Positions 14,375 to 19,589 of a stretch of DNA of 19,589 nucleotides are shown here, piece by piece (position 1 is the first letter of the stretch; each line of letters opens with the position of its first letter). Under the pieces are notes generated by a model, which did no database searches, was not told the origin of the DNA, and saw only the letters and a list, made by a program, of their open reading frames with translations. Origin of the DNA: an uncultured Eubacteriales bacterium (GTDB taxonomy: Bacteria; Bacillota; Clostridia; Oscillospirales; CAG-272); contig UQNQ01000026.1 of assembly GCA_900542425.1 (NCBI GenBank), forward strand, positions 1 to 19,589, given 5' to 3'. Position numbers and translations under genes: made by a program.

Positions 14375-14450
14375 TGGCGCGCCTGGGGGGATTCGAACCC
14401 TCGACCTACCGGTTCGTAGCCGGGCACTCTATCCACTGAGCTACAGGCGC
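14375..14450 (-). tRNA. tRNA-Arg(ACG)
   Basis: A 76-base complete cloverleaf with encoded CCA. Acceptor GCGCCTG pairs with CAGGCGC. The D arm is TAGCTCAGTGGATAGAGT. The anticodon loop CTACGAA gives anticodon ACG. The T arm is GAGGG/TTCGAAT/CCCCC. The promoter is at 14471-14499 and a terminator follows directly. A34 is expected to be converted to inosine by TadA (4579-5070). Confidence 0.97.
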
Positions 14451-14470
14451 ATTTTTTTGATTTCCATGTT

Positions 14471-14499
14471 ATTTTAGCACAACAAGTAAATCTTGTCAA
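14471..14499 (-). promoter_or_regulatory. Promoter of tRNA-Arg
   Basis: On the minus strand, TTGACA (14494-14499), 17 bases, TAAAAT (14471-14476), 21 bases before the mature 5' end. Confidence 0.8.
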
Positions 14500-14556
14500 C
14501 ACTTTCTTGAAAGAAAAACATAAATATTTTTTCTCTGAAAATTTCATTTTTTTCTA

Positions 14557-14585
14557 TTGTAAAGAGATAACGAGTTTGATATAAT
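14557..14585 (+). promoter_or_regulatory. Promoter of the MBL-SGNH-RCC1 operon
   Basis: TTGTAA (14557-14562) and TATAAT (14580-14585) are separated by 17 bases. The leader to the start at 14676 is about 85 bases. Confidence 0.65.
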
Positions 14586-14675
14586 AAGAAAATAGAGGAT
14601 TGTTCCCTTTTCCATTGTTCTTTGAATGAAAATCTGTCTTTTGCTTTCAAAGAAAAATCCAGGGGGTGTCATACA

Positions 14676-15617
14676 ATGGCAAGCAAAAAATTCAAGCGCA
14701 AAGCGACAAAAACCGTTTTCACCGTCCTGATTGCTCTTATTCTCGCAGCAATCGCCTATTTCACGGAGCCATGGCAATATATCAGTGAGAACAAAAACGA
14801 AATCGGCGACAAAACAGAAGCTTCCGTCACCGATCTCCAAGTCCATTACATAGATGTCGGGCAGGCGGATTCCATACTGATTCGGATTCCTACGGAAAAC
14901 GGCGTAAAAAACATGCTGATTGATGCCGGAACTTCAGAGGGATATCCTGCATCCAATATTGAAAATTATTTAGAAGAACTCGGGATTACGGAACTTGAAT
15001 ATTTCGTTATTACCCATCCTCATCTGGATCATATCGGCGCCGCCGACGAAGTGATTACCGATTTTGATATTCAAAACGTTATCATACCGGAATGCGAAGC
15101 ATCCACAAAATCATGGCTGAATGTGCTTTCCGCCATGGACGCCAAGGATCTCACGTATATTCCAAGCGAGGCTGGAAAAACTTATACTATAGGCGAAGCC
15201 TCCTTTACCATTCTCGGACCTACCGATGCCACCGCTGTCAATCCCGATGATGCCAACAATTACAGCATTGTCCTGCGCCTCGATTGGGGCGATACCTCGT
15301 TTGTATTCACGGGAGATGCAGAAACATCAAGTGAAGAAGAAATGCTGCAAAAGTTCCCCGCCTCCGACTTCAAATGCAATGTTCTGAAAGCCGGTCATCA
15401 CGGATCCTCAACATCGACAGGAGACGCATTCCTCGCCGCCTGCGATCCGGATCTTGTCGTTATTTCCTGCGGAAAAGATAACTCATACGGTCATCCTCAC
15501 AAGGAAACGATAGATAAACTGCAGGCAGCAAATATTCAGATTCTGCGCACGGATGAGGAAGGAACTATTATTCTATGTTCCGATAAAAAAGAGGTGTTTC
15601 GCCTGACTTCAAAATAA
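14676..15617 (+). CDS. Membrane-anchored ComEC-like metallo-beta-lactamase-fold protein
   Basis: 313 residues. An N-terminal basic stretch and one membrane helix (about 10-28) leave the rest outside the cell. The catalytic domain matches the C-terminal domain of the competence protein ComEC/Rec2: 'LQVHYIDVGQADSILI', then THPHLDH (His114, His116, Asp118, His119), 'FTGDAE', 'LKAGHHGSSTS' and 'VVISCGKDNSYGHPH'. All metal ligands are present, so a secreted nuclease or phosphodiesterase is likely. Stand-alone copies without the channel part are common in Firmicutes, and their substrate is unknown. ATG 14676 has AGGGGG about ten bases upstream and is preferred over a more distal in-frame start. It is the first gene of a three-gene plus-strand unit. 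Confidence 0.9.
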   Translation: MASKKFKRKATKTVFTVLIALILAAIAYFTEPWQYISENKNEIGDKTEASVTDLQVHYIDVGQADSILIRIPTENGVKNMLIDAGTSEGYPASNIENYLEELGITELEYFVITHPHLDHIGAADEVITDFDIQNVIIPECEASTKSWLNVLSAMDAKDLTYIPSEAGKTYTIGEASFTILGPTDATAVNPDDANNYSIVLRLDWGDTSFVFTGDAETSSEEEMLQKFPASDFKCNVLKAGHHGSSTSTGDAFLAACDPDLVVISCGKDNSYGHPHKETIDKLQAANIQILRTDEEGTIILCSDKKEVFRLTSK

Positions 15618-15635
15618 AAGGAAGGTACCCTCTCT

Positions 15636-16325
15636 GTGCATCCATTTCGGAAATCCATTCTATTGACATTGATTCTTGCCGTTTTGTGTTCCCTGCCCAT
15701 GTCCGATATCCGGCTGTGCGCGCAGGATGATATTCTCGACCACATTGTTTTTTTTGGGGATTCCACAACCGCACATCTCGCAAGCCGCGGCGGAATTCCT
15801 TCGGATCGTGTTTGGTCGGGAGCCGGAAACACGGTTTTGTTTGAAACGGTCAACCGTACAAAATGCGTTCATTTAGAAGAAGAAAATACCGATCTTTCCC
15901 TCAAAGATGCCGTCATGCTGAAAAAGCCGGAATTTCTTGTCATTACCCTTGGCGTATCCGGCGGCGCCGGCTTTTTGCCGAAAGAAGCGTTTGTCGGAAT
16001 TTACCGGGAAATGCTGGAGTCCGTTCAAGAAGCCAGTCCCGAAACGAAAATTATCGTTCAATCCATCCTGCCTCTCTCCGACAAATCCGTCAAACATTTT
16101 CAAAAGCTGACGCGCGACGCGGTTCTTGAAGCAAACTCTTGGATATCGGAGCTTTGCACAGAAATGAATATCCCTTATGTCGATACCCATTCCAAGTTAG
16201 TTGATGACAATGGATATCTGCGCATCATTTATCAAAACGATGAATATATGCATTTGACGCGAGCCGCATATACCGTCGTATTGGACAGCATTCGGGAAGC
16301 TGTCTCCAGTTACTTTCATCTTTGA
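15636..16325 (+). CDS. Secreted SGNH/GDSL hydrolase
   Basis: 229 residues starting at GTG 15636, with AAGGAAGG ten bases upstream and only 18 bases after the MBL stop, so translated from the same message. The signal peptide is hydrophobic (about 7-25, possible cleavage after CA). The SGNH block I is FFGDSTT (Ser43). The 'ITLGVSGGAG' region corresponds to the block with the Gly and oxyanion residue. The likely catalytic Asp202 and His206 lie in DEYMHLT, a DxxxH instead of the usual DxxH. Family members are extracellular esterases or O-acetylesterases acting on polysaccharides or wall sugars; the substrate here is unknown. The Asp-His spacing is slightly unusual but otherwise the fold elements are intact. 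Confidence 0.85.
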   Translation: MHPFRKSILLTLILAVLCSLPMSDIRLCAQDDILDHIVFFGDSTTAHLASRGGIPSDRVWSGAGNTVLFETVNRTKCVHLEEENTDLSLKDAVMLKKPEFLVITLGVSGGAGFLPKEAFVGIYREMLESVQEASPETKIIVQSILPLSDKSVKHFQKLTRDAVLEANSWISELCTEMNIPYVDTHSKLVDDNGYLRIIYQNDEYMHLTRAAYTVVLDSIREAVSSYFHL

Positions 16326-16393
16326 TTTTTTCTTTATCTTTTTAAAAATTCTTATGTCGCTTTCCGAAAAAGGACAGCGAAACGGAGGTGCTT

Positions 16394-17827
16394 ATGTTTG
16401 GCAATCGGGCGAAAGCCATAAAATTTATTGCCGTCCTCGGTGGAATTCTCGGTTGTGCGGGATGTGTCGCAATGGCGTTTGCAGGGACGGAAACGGCTAC
16501 GGTAACAGTTCTTTGGCTGCTGTTCGCTGCCGTTTGCCTGATGCTCATTTATCCGCTTTATCAAATCGGGGATCTTATGGAAGGATTCGGAATACAGGAA
16601 GAAAAACTGAAAATCCTGGCCAACCGACAATCTAAAATTGCCAAATCCGCATCTGATATGGTAAGTAAATACTCTCCCATGTCCAAAAATCTTTCAAGAG
16701 GTAAATCACAGACCGGCGCTTCCGCTTCTGTTTCCATCCCTAACGCAGCAGAGAAAACCATTCATTATGAGGCAATTAACCAAGAAGATATCGTCGTCGG
16801 AAAAACCAAACCGCCGACAGGAGAACTAACAAGAGAGTTTTCTCAGCCGGAAAAAAAGCTGAATGCTGAAACAGGCGAGGTCGGAGTGGAACAAGCCGGG
16901 CAAGATGCGACGAGATCTTCCAAAAGCACGATCATGTCCGTTGGCTCTGAGACCTTTGAAATCAACCGAAAATTTAAAGCTGTAACGCGTTTTGTGCCGC
17001 TTATATCTATTCAGACAATCTCCGCAGGTGGACTTCACACCGTTGCGGTACACCGTAACGGATATGTCTCTGCAACCGGTTACGGTACATATGGACAGTG
17101 TGATGTTACATCATGGCGTGATATCGTTTCGGTATCTGCCGGCAATCATCATACAGTCGGCCTGAGGGCCGATGGAACCTGTGTTGCCTGCGGCTACAGC
17201 GGATATGGGCAGTGTGACATTGCACGCTGGAAAAGCATTTGCGCCATCGCTACCGGCACCAGTCACACAGTAGGACTTTTGGAAAACGGCACCTGTGTTG
17301 CCGTCGGCGACAACACCTATGGACAATGCAATGTCTTTGATTGGACAGATATCATTTCCATCACGGCAAACTCCAACTATACGGTAGGATTGCGGGTTGA
17401 CGGTACCATTGTTGCCGTCGGCGCGAATACCGACGGGCAGTGGGGTGCCATTAAATGGGGCGGCATTACCTCCGTTGCGGCAGGAGGACTTCATACAATC
17501 GGACTGCGCAGCGACGGAACCTGTGTTTCTGTTGGCAACAACGCCAACAATCAATGTGAAGTCTCCCGCTGGAGAAATATCACGGCGATTGCCGCCGGCA
17601 ACTTCCATACGGTAGGATTAAAAGATGATGGTCATGTCATTGCTGTCGGGCATAACGGATATGGACAATGCAATGTTTCCGAATGGTCAGATATCATTGC
17701 GGTTTCCGCCGGACGCAACCATACCATTGCACTGAACCGCAGCGGACAAGTGCTTGCCGTCGGCGATAACACCTATGGACAATGCAACGTCAAGGATTTT
17801 GATGATATCAAAACAACGGGAATATAA
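16394..17827 (+). CDS. Membrane protein with seven RCC1-like repeats
   Basis: About 477 residues. ATG 16394 is chosen because GGAGG lies 6-7 bases upstream; the GTG two codons earlier overlaps that site. Two hydrophobic helices at about 8-29 and 36-54 are followed by a charged, low-complexity linker to about 205. Seven tandem repeats of 38 residues then run from about 209 to the end, each like 'ISAG.FHTVGL..DGT.VAVG.N.YGQCNV..W.D'. This is the RCC1/BLIP-II seven-bladed propeller pattern. Repeat 4 is the outlier (NYTVGL for HTVGL, GQWGAI for GQCNV). Six repeats carry the GQC cysteine. The N-terminal two-helix module is a common one in Clostridia. It is the last gene of the operon, 68 bases after the SGNH gene. 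The function is probably protein or glycan binding at the membrane. Confidence 0.85.
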   Translation: MFGNRAKAIKFIAVLGGILGCAGCVAMAFAGTETATVTVLWLLFAAVCLMLIYPLYQIGDLMEGFGIQEEKLKILANRQSKIAKSASDMVSKYSPMSKNLSRGKSQTGASASVSIPNAAEKTIHYEAINQEDIVVGKTKPPTGELTREFSQPEKKLNAETGEVGVEQAGQDATRSSKSTIMSVGSETFEINRKFKAVTRFVPLISIQTISAGGLHTVAVHRNGYVSATGYGTYGQCDVTSWRDIVSVSAGNHHTVGLRADGTCVACGYSGYGQCDIARWKSICAIATGTSHTVGLLENGTCVAVGDNTYGQCNVFDWTDIISITANSNYTVGLRVDGTIVAVGANTDGQWGAIKWGGITSVAAGGLHTIGLRSDGTCVSVGNNANNQCEVSRWRNITAIAAGNFHTVGLKDDGHVIAVGHNGYGQCNVSEWSDIIAVSAGRNHTIALNRSGQVLAVGDNTYGQCNVKDFDDIKTTGI

Positions 17828-17830
17828 GAT

Positions 17831-17854
17831 AAGGCTGCCTTAAAAGGCAGCCTT
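17831..17854 (+). terminator. Terminator of the MBL-SGNH-RCC1 operon
   Basis: AAGGCTGCCTT (17831-17841) pairs perfectly with AAGGCAGCCTT (17844-17854) around two bases, followed by TCTGTT. It starts three bases after the RCC1-like gene's stop. The T run is short. Confidence 0.75.
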
Positions 17855-17868
17855 TCTGTTACACAGGC

Positions 17869-17896
17869 AAAAGCCGGCGGACTTCCACCGGCTTTT
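17869..17896 (-). terminator. Terminator of the SleB-like gene
   Basis: AAAAGCCGG pairs with CCGGCTTTT, with additional GG/CC pairing inside. On the minus strand it ends in TTTTGCC and lies about 38 bases after the stop of the wall hydrolase. Together with the preceding hairpin it separates two convergent units. Confidence 0.7.
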
Positions 17897-17933
17897 CGCC
17901 GCCAGAACAGTTTCTGTTTTGTATACATCAAAA

Positions 17934-18749
17934 TTATTTATAGAAACTATGATTTCCAATGGAGAAACAATATTCTCTGTTGTTCTGAACCCAAAGATTG
18001 CTTGCTGCTGCCACATTCATAAAATACAGGATTTCATCGTCAATACACAGTCCTTCCAAAACCATTTTGGCTGCCCTTTCGCATTCAGCATTCGCATCAT
18101 TATAAATGCTTCCGTTCGCTACAGGTGTGAACTGTATCCCGTAATTTTTGTCAAAAATAACGCTGTATATGGTATCCGGGAACTCAGAGCTGTTAACACG
18201 ATTCATAATGACATTGCCGACCGCAATTTTACCCAGCAGCGGCTCAGTATTTGCTTCTGCATAAATGATGCGGGAAAGCCACATGACAGCACCATCCCAG
18301 TAATAAGTATCACCAGATTCACAGACCCCTCCCCCGTCAATGATATCAACAGTGAAATCATCGCCGTTCCAAATAACCGTAGCATCAAATGCCTTTGCAA
18401 GCGCTCTTACGGGAACATACAACATTCCGTTTATAGACCGGCAATACGCTCCGGAATAAAAGCACCTGCCATTTGCTTCAATATAAGAAGCCCATTCCTT
18501 GGACTCTATGACAATTCCCCGGCAATAGGCGGAAACAACATCCGTTTCCGGATTCCATGTAACCGTATCCGCTCCCATTACATAACAGAAGGTGTCAAAC
18601 GGCACAAAGGTTGTGTCTTCGATTAAAATACCGTTCACTGTCTTATCCCCTATGTACACAGGAATGGAATCATCTGATGCGTAAGCAGGAGAGCAAAGAA
18701 GTCCGGTCAGCAGAAAAACAGACAGTATCATCGATAATAACTTTTTCAT
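17934..18749 (-). CDS. Secreted SleB-type cell wall hydrolase with CuAO-like N domain
   Basis: 271 residues. ATG 18749 is chosen because GGAGG lies 8 bases upstream; two in-frame codons upstream are too close to it. The signal peptide ends AYA-SD (after residue 24). Residues about 30-135 are a copper-amine-oxidase N-like domain pair ('TTFVPFDTFCYVMGA', 'MLYVPVRALAKAFDA'), a wall-binding module. Residues about 150-271 are a Hydrolase_2/SleB domain: 'WLSRIIYAEANTEPLLGKIAVGNV' less a residue or two, 'VIMNRV', 'QFTPVANGSIY' and a C-terminal 'IGNHSFYK'. The catalytic acid is Glu165 in YAEA. SleB enzymes are cortex lytic transglycosylases in spore formers; relatives with this N domain may act in vegetative wall growth. 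Its promoter is at 18771-18799. Confidence 0.9.
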   Translation of the reverse strand: MKKLLSMILSVFLLTGLLCSPAYASDDSIPVYIGDKTVNGILIEDTTFVPFDTFCYVMGADTVTWNPETDVVSAYCRGIVIESKEWASYIEANGRCFYSGAYCRSINGMLYVPVRALAKAFDATVIWNGDDFTVDIIDGGGVCESGDTYYWDGAVMWLSRIIYAEANTEPLLGKIAVGNVIMNRVNSSEFPDTIYSVIFDKNYGIQFTPVANGSIYNDANAECERAAKMVLEGLCIDDEILYFMNVAAASNLWVQNNREYCFSIGNHSFYK

Positions 18750-18770
18750 TTCCATCACCTCCGTGTCTTT

Positions 18771-18799
18771 ATCCTAACATATTGCAACCACGGATTCAA
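18771..18799 (-). promoter_or_regulatory. Promoter of the SleB-like gene
   Basis: On the minus strand, TTGAAT (18794-18799), 17 bases, TAGGAT (18771-18776), 21 bases before the start codon. The match is moderate. Confidence 0.5.
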
Positions 18800-18827
18800 T
18801 GCAAAATCTTTGGAATCGTTTCAAAAC

Positions 18828-19400
18828 TTATCCGTTAAACACAAAATCTGCGTTTATTGGTGTATGAAATTCCGAAAAATACCGATTTTCAAGCGGAATC
18901 CATTTTTCCGCAAATATCCGGTACCCCTCTTCCCCGTTTCTTTTTATGATACGCTCTCTTTGTAAATCTTCCGATATCGTCAGCATGACTTTTATTGTAT
19001 AATATGGAAGAAATTCAGGATACAGACTGTATGTACCTTCCACTAAAAGCAGAGAATTCTGCGGAATCACGATGCGCTCTGTAAGGCACATCCGATGACA
19101 GTCAAACCGATCATAAGAAAATTCCTTTCCATCCCCCAAATGAGGACACACCTCAGATAAAAAACGTTCCCTGTCAATATTTCCGCCTGGCTGCATATAC
19201 CGCTGTTCTGTTCGCTGCTCAGGACGCAGAAAAAAATCATCCATATGAACAATCGGGGCATCGTATTTCTCGGAAAGCATAGCGGCAAACGTCGTCTTCC
19301 CTGATGCCGACGGACCGTCAATTGCCAAAACGATATGTTTTCCTTCGATTGCCGATTGATTGATTGCCGAAAAGAGCGATAAATACTTTTCCGAAACCAT
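18828..19400 (-). CDS. Uridine-kinase-like P-loop kinase
   Basis: 190 residues, soluble. Walker A is GPSASGKTT (residues 29-37). A 'VHMDDFFL' motif (about 51-58) corresponds to the substrate-binding Asp pair of the uridine kinase/phosphoribulokinase group. 'LLLVEGTYSLYPEF' is the Walker-B-like strand with the typical 'EGTY/EG.Y' motif. The C-terminal 'RERIIKRNGEEGYRIFAEKWIPLE' resembles the lid arginines. It probably phosphorylates uridine/cytidine or a related small molecule, but the family is broad and the sequence differs from true Udk, so the substrate is open. ATG 19400 has AAGGAG seven bases upstream. It has its own promoter, and its reading frame stops 80 bases before the SleB start. 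Confidence 0.8.
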   Translation of the reverse strand: MVSEKYLSLFSAINQSAIEGKHIVLAIDGPSASGKTTFAAMLSEKYDAPIVHMDDFFLRPEQRTEQRYMQPGGNIDRERFLSEVCPHLGDGKEFSYDRFDCHRMCLTERIVIPQNSLLLVEGTYSLYPEFLPYYTIKVMLTISEDLQRERIIKRNGEEGYRIFAEKWIPLENRYFSEFHTPINADFVFNG

Positions 19401-19434
19401 ATTGTTCTCCTTTCCGCTGTTTTCAGATGCTTCT

Positions 19435-19463
19435 ATCGTACCAAATCCTCATAAAAATGTCAA
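19435..19463 (-). promoter_or_regulatory. Promoter of the uridine-kinase-like gene
   Basis: On the minus strand, TTGACA (19458-19463), 17 bases, TACGAT (19435-19440), 35 bases before the start codon. Confidence 0.65.
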
Positions 19464-19490
19464 ATGAAATCTCAACTTTCGAAAAACATC

Positions 19491-19518
19491 TTGCATTTTT
19501 AAAATTTTATGTTATAAT
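19491..19518 (+). promoter_or_regulatory. Promoter of tRNA-Leu
   Basis: TTGCAT (19491-19496) and TATAAT (19513-19518) are separated by 16 bases, 17 bases before the mature tRNA. Confidence 0.65.
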
Positions 19519-19534
19519 AGATATCGTTCCATAG

Positions 19535-19589
19535 GCCGGTGTGATGGAATTGGCAGACGTGCTGGACTCAAAATCCAGTGGTAGCGATA
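19535..19589 (+). tRNA. tRNA-Leu(CAA), 5' part, cut by window end
   Basis: The acceptor strand is GCCGGTG, followed by a Leu-type D arm (ATGGAATTGGCAGACGTG) and the anticodon arm CTGGA/CTCAAAA/TCCAG with anticodon CAA. The variable arm begins at GTGGTAGCGATA and runs off the window, so the T arm and CCA are not seen. Confidence 0.92.

Noticed and set aside
17015..17814. Regular 114-base repeats as a possible DNA repeat array
   Set aside because: The identity lies in the protein (38-residue RCC1-like repeats), with diverged DNA.

Overview
The window looks like chromosome of a low-to-mid GC anaerobic Firmicute, most likely a gut Clostridia member (Oscillospiraceae/Lachnospiraceae-like). This is inferred from the strong AGGAGG-type ribosome binding sites, the TTGACA/TATAAT promoters, the many short hairpin-plus-T terminators, the lipoproteins with Ser/Thr/Glu-rich linkers, the SleB-type wall hydrolase and the TnpX/TndX-type large serine recombinase. 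No species assignment is possible from the sequence alone.

Positions 1 to about 2580 are the right-hand end of an integrative mobile element. It carries a structured non-coding stretch (1-480) with two strong stem-loops, a small DUF6870-like protein gene, and a 560-residue large serine recombinase with its own promoter. Directly after the recombinase, the sequence enters in frame the second half of a collagen-like (Gly-Pro-X) gene that has no start codon. The element therefore appears to sit inside the Gly-X-Thr repeat of that host gene; the other half should lie beyond the left edge. The fragment ends with its own terminator.

Positions 3000 to 12800 are chromosomal, and every gene is on the minus strand. 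They comprise a DUF3048 (YerB-like) lipoprotein with a structured leader; a two-gene unit of a CPBP-type membrane protease and the tRNA adenosine deaminase TadA; a two-gene unit of a G5x3-M23 lipoprotein peptidase and a GH94-like phosphorylase; a MATE transporter whose best start is an ATT codon; and an unrecognised lipoprotein behind a perfect consensus promoter. A 25-codon coding remnant with its own terminator lies between the last two.

Positions 12860 to 14450 look rearranged. They hold the isolated 3' end of a tRNA with its terminator, an AT-rich gene for an alpha/alpha-toroid (prenyltransferase/squalene-cyclase fold) protein, a REP-like palindrome, and an intact tRNA-Arg(ACG). That tRNA is the expected substrate of the TadA encoded 9 kb away.

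Positions 14550 to 17860 form a plus-strand operon: a membrane-anchored ComEC-like metallo-beta-lactamase-fold protein, a secreted SGNH hydrolase and a membrane protein with seven 38-residue RCC1-like repeats. It meets a convergent minus-strand SleB-type wall hydrolase at a pair of terminators. A uridine-kinase-like P-loop gene and the 5' part of tRNA-Leu(CAA) close the window.

Common themes are envelope and wall maintenance (DUF3048, M23, SleB, SGNH) and tRNA function (TadA, tRNA-Arg, tRNA-Leu). No CRISPR array and no recognisable defence system was found. The observations most worth following are the insertion in the collagen gene, the structured RNA/DNA region at the left edge, the ATT start, the tRNA remnant and the MBL-SGNH-RCC1 operon.
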